Positions 37,407-45,500 of a stretch of DNA of 64,000 nt are shown here, piece after piece; position 1 is the first letter of the stretch; every line of letters starts with the position of its first letter. The position numbers were made by a program, and so were the translations under genes. Source of the DNA: an uncultured Candidatus Nemicrothrix sp. (GTDB lineage: Bacteria; Actinomycetota; Acidimicrobiia; Acidimicrobiales; MedAcidi-G1); contig CAJXKL010000005.1 in assembly GCA_913055915.1 (NCBI GenBank), positions 41,720 through 105,719 on the forward strand, written 5' to 3'. The notes beneath the pieces are model-generated. The model had not been told where the DNA came from, did not search any database, and saw nothing but the letters and a program-made list of their open reading frames with translations.

Positions 37407-40400
37407 TCACTTCTTCCGGGAAGAACGCTTCTTCTTTCCGGGAGGGCCCTTGGCCCGGCGCTCGGCAAGGAGCTCAGCGGCCCGCTCGTCGGTCAGTTCC
37501 TCAATCGAATCCCCGCGACCGAGGGAGGCGTTGTACTCACCATCGGTCACATACGGGCCCCAGTTGCCGTCCTTGAGGATGATGGTCTTCCCGTTCTCAG
37601 GGTCTTCACCCAACTCGCGAAGTGGAGGCCTGGCAGCCGACCTTCCCCGACGCTTCGGCTGTGCAAGTACGGCCAGACACTCCTCGAGGGTGATTGTGAG
37701 CAACTGCTCCTCGTTGGTGAGGCTCCGGCTGTCGCTGCCCTTCTTCAGGTAGGGGCCGAAACGGCCGTTCTGGACGGTTACCTCCACCCCATCGGATGGA
37801 TCAACCCCGACGGTCCTCGGCAGGCTCAAGAGCTCGAGTGCATCCTGCAGGGTGAGCCTCTCAAGGGTCATCGTCTCGAACAGCGAAACCGTCTTCGGCC
37901 TAGGCCGGTCCTCGACCGAGGTCATCTCGTCGATCTGTTCAAGCAGTCCTACGACATCGTCAAACCCGGCGACGGCTGACACGAGGTCCTCGAGGTTCTG
38001 CACCCGGTCGGAGTCCTCGTCACCGCTGGCCCTCAATTCGTCCAGGTATCCAGAATCGTCCAGTGCGGTCTGGAGTACCGAAGCCGGTCCGTCGCCATCT
38101 CGGGCCACAAGGGCACCGCGAAGTTCCAGAAAGGACCCGATCCCGGCCAGCGGCCTACCAGTCACCCCCGCCTCGTCGGCACGACCTAGGGCTTCGAGGA
38201 ACCCAATGCCCTCCCGCTCTGCGAGTGCGTCCACCCGCTCGAGTGCACCCTTGCCGACTCCCCTACGAGGGGTGTTGATGACCCGCCTGGCTACCGGCTC
38301 GTCGACGGAGCCCGCTGCCAGGCGCAGGTACGATAAAGCCACCTTCATCTCCGTTCGGCGCAACGGCAGCGCCATCAACCTGGACATCTCCAGGCTCAAC
38401 TTTGTCTGTTCAGGTGGCCTGCCGAGAGAGACATAGGGTCCGAACCGACCTGATCTGGCAATTACCGGAAGGTCGGTCTCGGGGTCGTCACCGAGCACCC
38501 TCTCCACCGGGGTATCGAGGTACTCGAGGGCCCGCTTCACCGTCAGCTCGTCGGGCGCCAGATCATCAGGGATTGAGGCCGTCCTGTCGCCCACCTGGAC
38601 GTAGGGGCCGAACTTGCCGAACCGCGCAACAACCTCTTCACCATCAGGGGTGATGCCGAGCGGCACCGTGCTGACAGCCCGGGCGTCGATGTCGCCGAGA
38701 CGTTCGGTCACCTTCTCGAGCAGGCCGATGTCGTCCGCGGAACCGAAGTAGAAGCTGCGCAGCCACGGGACCTTCTGGGCTGACCCCTCAGCGATCCCGT
38801 CCAGGTCAGACTCCATCGAAGCGGTGAAGTCGTAGTCGACGAGCCGTGGAAAGTGGGACTCCAGCAGGGTGGTTACCGCAAAGGCGCTGAGGGTTGGGAC
38901 CAGTGCCGAACCCTTCTTCCACACGTAGTCGCGTCCCTGGATGGTCTCCATGATCGAGGCGTAGGTCGACGGCCTGCCGACACCGAGTTCCTCGAGTCGC
39001 TTCACCAGCGATGCCTCAGTGAAACGGGACGGTGGCTGGGTGGAATGGCCCTCTGGTGTCGCCTCGACCACAACGACAGGGTCACCGACGTCCACGGCAG
39101 GGAGGATCCCACCATCGCCCTCACCCTCTATATCCCGGTCGTCAGCCTCGTCGGAGTACACACGGCGAAATCCCTGATGGGTTATGACCGTCCCGCTGAT
39201 GGCGAACGTGACCGTCCTGGTGGCATCGGACCCACCGGAGGCTCCGAGAACACGGATCTGGACGGTTTCACCAACGGCATCGGTCATCTGGGAGGCAAGC
39301 GTGCGTTGCCAGATCATCTCGTAGGCCCGGGCCTCGGAACGGGGTAGTTCGCCGGCCACCTCGTTGGGATGCCTGAACCGGTCTCCCGCAGGCCTGATCG
39401 CCTCGTGTGCCTCCTGGGCGTTCCGGACCTTCTTCTGGAAGGTACGAGGGGACTCCGGCAGGTACTCCCCTCCAAACTTCTCGCTGATCTGGGCACGAGC
39501 GGCCCTTACGGCAGTATCCGACAGCGTGGTGCTGTCGGTCCTCATGTAGGTGATGTACCCCTTCTGGTACAGGCCCTGGGCGGCGTGCATCGCCATCGAG
39601 GCCGACATCTTCAGGCGCCGGCCGGCCTCTTGTTGGTAGGTGGAGGTGATAAAGGGTGCTCCAGGTCGACGCCTGTACGGCTTCGCCTCAACCGATCTCA
39701 CTTCAAGGGAGCGACCCATGAGACCGGATGCCAAACTGTTGGCTGCCTCCTCGTCGAGGACAACTGCACCCTCGCGGTTGAGGATCCCGTCATCATCGAA
39801 GTCACGACCTGTGGCCACACGGGCTCCGTCGACCTCGGTCAGCATCGAGGTGAACGTTTCGGACGCACCGTTGGACATCTGGACCTTCAGGTCCCAGTAG
39901 CCGGCTGCCTGGAATGCCATGCGCTCACGCTCTCGCTCCACGACGATCCGGGTTGCCACGCTCTGGACACGGCCAGCCGACAGGCCCTTGGAGATCATCT
40001 TCCAGAGAACCGGTGAGAGTTCGTAGCCGTAGAGGCGATCCAAGATCCTCCGGGTCTCCTGCGCGTCGACGAGCCCCCCGTCTATGTCGCGGGTCTGGCT
40101 GAGAGCATCGGTGATCGCCTTGCTGGTGATCTCGTGGAAAACCATGCGGTGCACGGGCACCTTCGGCTTCAGGACCTCGAGAAGGTGCCAGGCGATCGCC
40201 TCACCCTCACGATCCTCATCTGTCGCAAGGTAGAGCTGGTCCGCTCCCTTCAGGAGTGACCTGAGCCTCGTTATCTGCTCCTTCTTGTCACGGGACACGA
40301 TGTAGAGGGGATCGAAGTCGTTGTCAACGTCAATGCCGAGCTTCGCCCACTTCACTTCACGGTGGCTCGCTGGAATGTCGGCAGCCCTCATTGGAAGGTC

Positions 40401-40505
40401 GCGAACATGGCCGATCGACGACTCAACCCTGAAGCCGTCACCGAGGTAGCCGGCAATGGTCTTTGCCTTGGCGGGTGACTCGACGATTACCAGGGAGTAG
40501 GTCAC
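37407..40505 (-). CDS. topA: DNA topoisomerase I with an inserted PcrA/UvrD 2B-like domain
   Basis: This type IA topoisomerase relaxes negative supercoils. Numbering is from TTG 40508; GTG 40505 is the likelier start. TOPRIM motifs are IVESPAKAKTI (Glu10) and TDEDREGEAIAWH (Asp97, Asp99); the catalytic Tyr321 is in YITYMRTDST. The C-terminal GRFGPYV-type repeats begin near 630. After GRFGPYVSLG (about 697) the protein switches to LRRTEMKVALSYLRLAAG, INTPRRGVGKGALERV and ASVLQTALDDSGYLDELRAS, which match the helicase 2B subdomain. TopA sequence resumes at KTVSLFETMTLERLTLQDA (about 872), with two further repeats and a basic tail. No helicase motor motifs are present. Confidence 0.93.
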   Translation of the reverse strand: MTYSLVIVESPAKAKTIAGYLGDGFRVESSIGHVRDLPMRAADIPASHREVKWAKLGIDVDNDFDPLYIVSRDKKEQITRLRSLLKGADQLYLATDEDREGEAIAWHLLEVLKPKVPVHRMVFHEITSKAITDALSQTRDIDGGLVDAQETRRILDRLYGYELSPVLWKMISKGLSAGRVQSVATRIVVERERERMAFQAAGYWDLKVQMSNGASETFTSMLTEVDGARVATGRDFDDDGILNREGAVVLDEEAANSLASGLMGRSLEVRSVEAKPYRRRPGAPFITSTYQQEAGRRLKMSASMAMHAAQGLYQKGYITYMRTDSTTLSDTAVRAARAQISEKFGGEYLPESPRTFQKKVRNAQEAHEAIRPAGDRFRHPNEVAGELPRSEARAYEMIWQRTLASQMTDAVGETVQIRVLGASGGSDATRTVTFAISGTVITHQGFRRVYSDEADDRDIEGEGDGGILPAVDVGDPVVVVEATPEGHSTQPPSRFTEASLVKRLEELGVGRPSTYASIMETIQGRDYVWKKGSALVPTLSAFAVTTLLESHFPRLVDYDFTASMESDLDGIAEGSAQKVPWLRSFYFGSADDIGLLEKVTERLGDIDARAVSTVPLGITPDGEEVVARFGKFGPYVQVGDRTASIPDDLAPDELTVKRALEYLDTPVERVLGDDPETDLPVIARSGRFGPYVSLGRPPEQTKLSLEMSRLMALPLRRTEMKVALSYLRLAAGSVDEPVARRVINTPRRGVGKGALERVDALAEREGIGFLEALGRADEAGVTGRPLAGIGSFLELRGALVARDGDGPASVLQTALDDSGYLDELRASGDEDSDRVQNLEDLVSAVAGFDDVVGLLEQIDEMTSVEDRPRPKTVSLFETMTLERLTLQDALELLSLPRTVGVDPSDGVEVTVQNGRFGPYLKKGSDSRSLTNEEQLLTITLEECLAVLAQPKRRGRSAARPPLRELGEDPENGKTIILKDGNWGPYVTDGEYNASLGRGDSIEELTDERAAELLAERRAKGPPGKKKRSSRKK

Positions 40506-41917
40506 CAAAGATCCGGGTCGTCGCGAACGGGTTCCGAAGCCGTGGCAACGGGTGGCTCATCGAAACCCAGGGTGACCGGTGGAGACTCCGCCGGTCTGGC
40601 GCCGTAGAGGATCACCAAGCCGAGCAGGGCAGCCACTGTAGAAGCCACGAGGATGCCGATCTTGGCCTCGTCCTGTAGGCCAGGAGCGTCAAAGGCGAGG
40701 CCGGTGACGAATAGCGAGACGGTGAAACCGATCCCGGCCATGGCCGAGATACCGACCACATGCCTCGTGGTCGCCCCGGCGGGCAGGGAACAGAGGCCGA
40801 GGCGTACGGCCACGAGGGTGAACGCGGATACCCCCACAAGCTTCCCGAACACGAGGCCAACGGCTACTCCGAGGCTGATTCCTGATGAGACAGCTGTGGC
40901 AACGGAATCGCCGCTGATCACGATCCCGGCATTGGCCAGTGCGAAGATGGGGAGAATGATAAATCCGGTAAGCGGATGCAGCAGGTTCTCAAGCCGCTCC
41001 GTGACCGGCACCGTCTCGCTGAGGTGGAGCCTGGCCGCACGGACGGTTGCCACATCACCCTCACCTGCTATCACCGGTCTAACCACCTCAGAAGCATGGT
41101 CGGCTCCCAGCAGGGGCACAGCCGGAGCCAAGAGGCCCATGACCACGCCTGCGATCGTGGTGTGCACGCCGGACCTGAACACCGAGTACCACAGCACTAC
41201 TCCCAGTACGACATAGAGCGGCGAGTAGCGGACCCTGGCCCTGGTCATGACGACCACAGCGGCTACGGAAACCCCACTAAGTACCAGCCACCCCGGCTCG
41301 AGGTTGGATGTATAGAAGAGCGCAATTACGAGGATGGCACCGATGTCGTCGACGATTGCGAGCGTCAGGAGGAAAACCTTCAGGGGTGTCGGCACACGGC
41401 TCCCGAGCAGCGACACGACACCGACGGCGAAAGCGATGTCGGTGGCCATCGGGATTCCCCAACCAGTTGATGCATCACCATTACCGGCAAACGCCAGGTA
41501 GACGAGTGCCGGGACGACCATCCCGCCGAGAGCTGCCACGGCCGGAAGCAGGGCTGCCCTGAAGCGACGCAACTCTCCTGTGACGAGCTCGCGCTTTATC
41601 TCGAGGCCGACCACGAAGAAGAAGAAGACCATCAAGACGTCGTTCACGAACTGACTCAGGTTGAGCGGATGCCCGTCGTGTTCGAGCGCCACCAGATCGC
41701 CTATTCCCAACCTGATCTCCACATTCCACAGGTCGTAGTAGGACGCAGACCATGGAGAGTTGGCCCAGACGAGGGCCACCACCGTGGCGACGATCAACAG
41801 GACACCACCAGCCGCCTCGATTCCGAGGAACCGCATCATCGGGCGTCCGACGGCACGGGCCAGGGGCCTGTCGCTTCCAAGCCATGTGTGTTGGGTGTGA
41901 GGAGTGGTGCGTGTCAT
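40502..41917 (-). CDS. nhaA: Na+/H+ antiporter NhaA
   Basis: The 471-residue antiporter has the family motifs FFFVVGLEIKRELVTGE, GWGIPMATDIAFAVG (the helix IV region), and LTLAIVDDIGAILVIALFY with the paired Asp of the ion site. It expels sodium in exchange for protons. About 70 residues beyond the usual NhaA core form a hydrophilic C-terminus. TAGGTT (41924-41929, minus strand) lies six bases before ATG 41917, implying a leaderless mRNA. Its stop overlaps the topA start region by a few bases. Confidence 0.93.
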   Translation of the reverse strand: MTRTTPHTQHTWLGSDRPLARAVGRPMMRFLGIEAAGGVLLIVATVVALVWANSPWSASYYDLWNVEIRLGIGDLVALEHDGHPLNLSQFVNDVLMVFFFFVVGLEIKRELVTGELRRFRAALLPAVAALGGMVVPALVYLAFAGNGDASTGWGIPMATDIAFAVGVVSLLGSRVPTPLKVFLLTLAIVDDIGAILVIALFYTSNLEPGWLVLSGVSVAAVVVMTRARVRYSPLYVVLGVVLWYSVFRSGVHTTIAGVVMGLLAPAVPLLGADHASEVVRPVIAGEGDVATVRAARLHLSETVPVTERLENLLHPLTGFIILPIFALANAGIVISGDSVATAVSSGISLGVAVGLVFGKLVGVSAFTLVAVRLGLCSLPAGATTRHVVGISAMAGIGFTVSLFVTGLAFDAPGLQDEAKIGILVASTVAALLGLVILYGARPAESPPVTLGFDEPPVATASEPVRDDPDLW

Positions 41918-42028
41918 GGTGAGAACCTACTCAGGATCTGAGCGGCAGAAACCGTAATGGCCATCGGGTGACTTCACACCCACCCATGCGGAAAGGCTCC
42001 TGTCGGCCGATGTCCGACCAGCCTTCAG

Positions 42029-42454
42029 TCAGTCCCCGAAGTGGACGATCAGGCGGACGGCTGTCCCCTCGCCGTGGGATTCCACAATCGTCTCATCGGT
42101 CAGGTGGTACATCAGCGAGACACCCAGACCGGACTCGTGCCGGAGTCGGTCCGGTGAATCGACATCGGGTAGTGGCGGGAGGGAGTCCGGATCGAATCCG
42201 GGTCCACAGTCCGCGACCTCCACCTCGACCTGACTGGCCGAGAGGTCGCAGCGAATGACCACGCGGTCCTCTACGCCTGACAGGCCGTGGGCCTCCATGG
42301 CGTTGGCGGCGGCCTCTGACACCGCCAGGCGGAGATCGGAGACCCTCTCGGGCTTCAGGTTCGCCCCGATCGACGCAGCCGCTCCCACGACCGATCGAAC
42401 CATCTGCAGGTACTCGGGAACTGCGGGCACACGGAGCTCCACGATGCCCGACAT
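42029..42454 (-). CDS. Anti-sigma-factor-type ATPase (RsbW/SpoIIAB-like)
   Basis: A GHKL ATPase domain alone, 141 residues, shows the N box in SEAAANAMEAH, G1 in VADCGPGFDPDS and G2 in ESGLGVSLMYHL. Such proteins phosphorylate a STAS antagonist and sequester a sigma factor. The gene follows the STAS gene by two bases on the same strand, so they form a partner-switching pair. No cognate SigB/SigF-type sigma gene is adjacent. Confidence 0.85.
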   Translation of the reverse strand: MSGIVELRVPAVPEYLQMVRSVVGAAASIGANLKPERVSDLRLAVSEAAANAMEAHGLSGVEDRVVIRCDLSASQVEVEVADCGPGFDPDSLPPLPDVDSPDRLRHESGLGVSLMYHLTDETIVESHGEGTAVRLIVHFGD

Positions 42455-42456
42455 GA

Positions 42457-42804
42457 TCAGACCCGAACCGGGGTGCCGACAGCCGAGTCGACATCGACAT
42501 GGAACGTGAAGACACGATCCAGATCACACATCTGGAAGACCCGCAGAACGCGCTGCTCGCTGCAGACGAGCAGCAGGTGGCCGTCATGGGACCTCACCCG
42601 GCGCAGGGCACCAACGACCGACCCGAGGCCTGCAGAGTCGATGAAGTCCACCCCCGACAGGTCGATCACCAGGTGGTTGTGGCCGTCGGCGACCTCGACC
42701 ACAACGGCCTGGCGCAGCACCGGGGAACTCCCAAGATCGAGTTCGCCGGTCATCGCCAATACAACCCACTGGTTCCTCACGGAGCGGCGGATTTCGGAGA
42801 GCAA
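42457..42804 (-). CDS. STAS-domain anti-sigma factor antagonist (RsbV/SpoIIAA-like)
   Basis: The 115-residue STAS protein has the phosphorylatable Ser in VDFIDSAGLGSVVGALRRV. In its unphosphorylated form it should bind the adjacent RsbW-like kinase and free a sigma factor. It starts with TTG 42804, with GGAGG just upstream. It resembles the second STAS protein at 61.6 kb in the DSAGLG region, but that one lacks a neighbouring kinase. Confidence 0.86.
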   Translation of the reverse strand: MLSEIRRSVRNQWVVLAMTGELDLGSSPVLRQAVVVEVADGHNHLVIDLSGVDFIDSAGLGSVVGALRRVRSHDGHLLLVCSEQRVLRVFQMCDLDRVFTFHVDVDSAVGTPVRV

Positions 42805-42882
42805 CGGACCTCCAGTCGGCTAGATGACCAGAACCCACGCTAGACGACGACCAGTTGTTTCCACCGACCAGCACCATCAGGC

Positions 42883-43155
42883 TCACCCGGCCTCGCGGTG
42901 CATGGTTACCGTTGCGGAGAGGGTCACCTCGGGAAGCAACGGCCCCACCAACGGCACCTCGGTCCGGGCCACGTGTACGACCTTCACCGTGACCCTGTCG
43001 CCATCGACGCTGCGCGTGATCCGGCTGTCGCGCAACGAAAGGCCACTCGAACCGATGACCGCATCCTCGACCTGGCGTGTGGAGCCGCCTGTGGCAGCCA
43101 TCCGGACGCCCTCACGGGCGGAGTGTTGGGCCAGCACGGCCGAACGAACATCCAA
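42883..43155 (-). CDS. TadE-like protein fragment, possibly decayed
   Basis: Ninety residues resemble the C-terminal part of TadE/TadG-type pseudopilin proteins: VRSAVLAQHSAREGVRMAATGG, then VTVKVVHVARTEVPLVGPLLPEVTLSATVTM. TadE proteins need an N-terminal membrane helix, and none is encoded here. The frame continues upstream (QQVG before the TTG start) but lacks a start codon and hydrophobic stretch and runs into the divergent HAD gene. No other tad gene is nearby, so it may be a remnant. Confidence 0.5.
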   Translation of the reverse strand: MDVRSAVLAQHSAREGVRMAATGGSTRQVEDAVIGSSGLSLRDSRITRSVDGDRVTVKVVHVARTEVPLVGPLLPEVTLSATVTMHREAG

Positions 43156-43221
43156 CCCGACCTGTTGACCATTCCACCCTGGGATCGGCGAGGTCCGCTG
43201 CGAGGTCGTAGGATCACAGCC

Positions 43222-44001
43222 GTGGAGGCGGCATTCTTCGACCTCGACAAGACGATCATCGCCCGGGCCTCGATGGCCGCCTATGTCCCTGCGCTACGGC
43301 GAGCCGGGTACCTCAATGCCCCCATGGCCGCCCGCGCCGCGTGGGGACAGGTTCTGTTCCGCTTCTTCGGCGCCGACGAGGACAGGATGGACAAGGCCAG
43401 GCGTACGGCACTGAAGCTCGCTGCAGGCTGGGAACAGGACGGCCTGAGGCGCCTGGCCCGTGACCACCTAACCGAGTTGATCGAGCCGATCGTGTACGAC
43501 GAGGCACTCGACCTTCTGGAACATCACAGATCCGAGGGACGCATGCTCGTGCTGGTCTCGGCCGCTCCGATCGAGATCGTGGAACCCATGGCAGCCCACC
43601 TGCAGATGGACCGGGCCATAGCCACGACCCCCCTGATCGATGCCGGCGGCTACTACACGGGTGGGGTCGAGTTCTACGCCCACGGACCCGACAAGGCGAA
43701 AGCGATGACCCGGCTGGCAACAGAGGAGGGCCTGGACCTGGATGGATCCTGGGCCTACTCGGATTCGGTAACCGACCTGCCGATGCTCGAGTCGGTCGGC
43801 CACCCAGTCGTGGTCAACCCCGACCGGGAGCTCAGGCGCGAGGCGGCGAGGCGCGAATGGCCGATCCTGGAGTTCGAGAACCCGGTGGCCCTAGGGGACC
43901 GCATCCCGATCGACCGGAACTGGATCGTCGCAACGGCCATCACCTTTGCCGTCTTCTTCGGGGTGATGTCGATGGTCAGGCGGGTTCGACGCCGCGCCTG
44001 A
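43222..44001 (+). CDS. HAD-IB family phosphatase (SerB/CicA-like)
   Basis: The 259-residue phosphatase has the nucleophile motif FFDLDKTII at the N-terminus, motif II Ser in LVSAAPIEIV, Lys in GPDKAKAM and DxxxD-type SDSVTDLPML. The C-terminus adds a membrane helix (NWIVATAITFAVFFGVMSM) before a basic end, so it is probably tethered to the membrane. The open frame extends far upstream, but GTG 43222 is preceded by TAGGAT (43209-43214) at seven bases, indicating a leaderless start. Candidate substrates are phosphoserine-like or lysophospholipid. Confidence 0.87.
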   Translation: MEAAFFDLDKTIIARASMAAYVPALRRAGYLNAPMAARAAWGQVLFRFFGADEDRMDKARRTALKLAAGWEQDGLRRLARDHLTELIEPIVYDEALDLLEHHRSEGRMLVLVSAAPIEIVEPMAAHLQMDRAIATTPLIDAGGYYTGGVEFYAHGPDKAKAMTRLATEEGLDLDGSWAYSDSVTDLPMLESVGHPVVVNPDRELRREAARREWPILEFENPVALGDRIPIDRNWIVATAITFAVFFGVMSMVRRVRRRA

Positions 44002-44017
44002 CCAGGTGGTCGACCGG

Positions 44018-44092
44018 TCAGATCGAACGGACCTTGCGTACAGCCACGGCCACAAGTGCCGCCAGCGCTACGATCATCAGGAGCTTCTTCAT
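44018..44092 (-). CDS. 24-residue membrane peptide (DLW-39-like)
   Basis: A tiny open frame encodes MKKLLMIVALAALVAVAVRK plus four residues: a lysine pair, one membrane helix and a basic end. It resembles the start of the actinobacterial DLW-39 family, but without the DLW tail. TATCAT (44100-44105, minus strand) lies seven bases before the ATG, the same leaderless arrangement as other genes here, which supports real expression. It lies between the HAD gene and tRNA-Sec. Confidence 0.5.
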   Translation of the reverse strand: MKKLLMIVALAALVAVAVRKVRSI

Positions 44093-44194
44093 GGCAGTGA
44101 TGATAGGGCCAGACGACCCCCCATTGGCCAGCCGCCCACCTGTTTGCATGCTGGGCAGTGTGCAAACCGCTCCACGCCCCGTACTGTCACCACC

Positions 44195-44290
44195 GGAGGT
44201 GTCTGAGTACCTGGTGGGCTCCCCCGCCTTCAAAGCGGGTGGGACGGGCGATCCCCGTCCGGCGGGTTCGATTCCCGTCCACCTCCGCCA
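44195..44290 (+). tRNA. selC: Selenocysteine tRNA (UCA anticodon)
   Basis: The 96-base tRNA has an acceptor stem GGAGGTG/CACCTCC, a discriminator G, an encoded CCA, an anticodon loop CTTCAAA (anticodon TCA) on a CCCGC/GCGGG stem, a T arm with GGTTCGATTCCC, and a long variable arm (GGACGGG/CCCGTCC). Length, long variable arm and UGA-reading anticodon identify tRNA-Sec. It lies about 12.6 kb from selA-selB, on the same strand. Confidence 0.95.
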
Positions 44291-44334
44291 CGCCTCCGAT
44301 CAAGTAGGTGTCAGCGGGTTACCCGAGCGACCGG

Positions 44335-45273
44335 TCAGACTGCGAGGAGATCGCGGGCCCCCGTGTCGCTGCTCGGGTGCCGCAACTTGGACATTGCCCG
44401 GGCCTCGATCTGGCGAATGCGCTCCCTCGTCAACTCGAAGTGGTCGCCCACCTCTTCGAGGGTGCGGGGCTCACCGCGGTCCAGGCCGAAGCGTAGCTTC
44501 AGGATCTCGCGTTCACGGTTGTCGAGGGGTGCCAGAAGGCGGCTGATCTCCTCGGGTAGGAGAGCCGTGGCGGCAACCTCGAAGGGTGACTCAGCCGACC
44601 TGTCCTCGACCACGTCGCCCAGTTCGGCGTCGCCATCCTCGCGGAGTGGCTCGCTCAGGGAGAGAGGTTCGGCTGCGAAGCGAAGGGCCTCGGTGACCTT
44701 GTCCTCGGTCATCTCCACCTCGACTGCCAGCTCTGCGAGCGTGGCCGGACGACCGAAGCGGAGTTCCAGGCGGGAGCGGGCCTTTTGCAGGCGCGCCAAG
44801 GTGTCACCGGCATGCACCGGCAGCCGGATGGTGCGACCGGTGTTGGCGATGCCCCGCGTGATCGCCTGACGGATCCACCAGGTTGCGTAGGTCGAGAACT
44901 TGAAGCCCTTGCGCCAGTCGAACTTCTCGACGGCATGCATGAGGCCAAGGTTGCCCTCCTGGATGAGGTCGAGGAGCGGAAGCCCTGAAGCCTGGTACTT
45001 CTTTGCGATTGATACCACCAGCCGCAGGTTCGACTGCACGAATGTCCGGACCGCCTCATCGCCCCGGCGGAGGTTGCGGCGCATCTCGCGCCTCTTTGCC
45101 GGTGTGAGGTTGTCGCCGGCCCTGTCGAGTTCCTGTCTGGCGGCGGAACCCTTTTCGATCTGTTGAGCGAGCCGTACCTCGCCCTCCTTTGTCAAGAGGG
45201 GGTACTGACCTATGTCGGTGAGATAAAGCCTGACGAGGTCTTCCTCGTCCCGTTCGACCCGCTCCTTGGCCAC
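44335..45273 (-). CDS. Sigma-70 family RNA polymerase sigma factor (group 1/2)
   Basis: The 312-residue sigma factor has region 1.2 (DLVRLYLTDIGQYPLLT), region 2 (SNLRLVVSIAKKYQASGLPLLDLIQEGNLGL and YATWWIRQAITRGIANTGRTIRLPVH), region 3 and region 4 (NREREILKLRFGL, TLEEVGDHFELTRERIRQIE). It has no long N-terminal region 1.1, so it is either the compact primary sigma or a SigB/HrdB-like group 2 factor. TANNNT -10 elements across this window fit recognition by such a factor. It starts with GTG 45273. Confidence 0.92.
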   Translation of the reverse strand: MAKERVERDEEDLVRLYLTDIGQYPLLTKEGEVRLAQQIEKGSAARQELDRAGDNLTPAKRREMRRNLRRGDEAVRTFVQSNLRLVVSIAKKYQASGLPLLDLIQEGNLGLMHAVEKFDWRKGFKFSTYATWWIRQAITRGIANTGRTIRLPVHAGDTLARLQKARSRLELRFGRPATLAELAVEVEMTEDKVTEALRFAAEPLSLSEPLREDGDAELGDVVEDRSAESPFEVAATALLPEEISRLLAPLDNREREILKLRFGLDRGEPRTLEEVGDHFELTRERIRQIEARAMSKLRHPSSDTGARDLLAV

Positions 45274-45500
45274 CCTTGCGTCTCCTCCTGCCGGGGGAGC
45301 ACCACCAGCGGCTACGCCATTACGCCGCCTCGGATGCTCACCGAGTTATGATCGCCTTGTCTTCCCGGGGAAGTTGTGCAACAGCAGTCCTGCCCACCCC
45401 GGTAGCGGGTCACCCTATCGACCGGTTCGCCCGGCACCACGCGATTTTGTGACGCCCGTCACGATGTGCGACAAGGCCTTCGCCAGTAGCCGGGAAAGGG

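Noticed and set aside
42457..42804. Reading the RsbV/RsbW pair and the 44.3-kb sigma factor as one SigB-type operon
   Set aside because: The sigma gene is separate, with different genes and a tRNA between, and has group 1/2 features rather than SigB/SigF ones.
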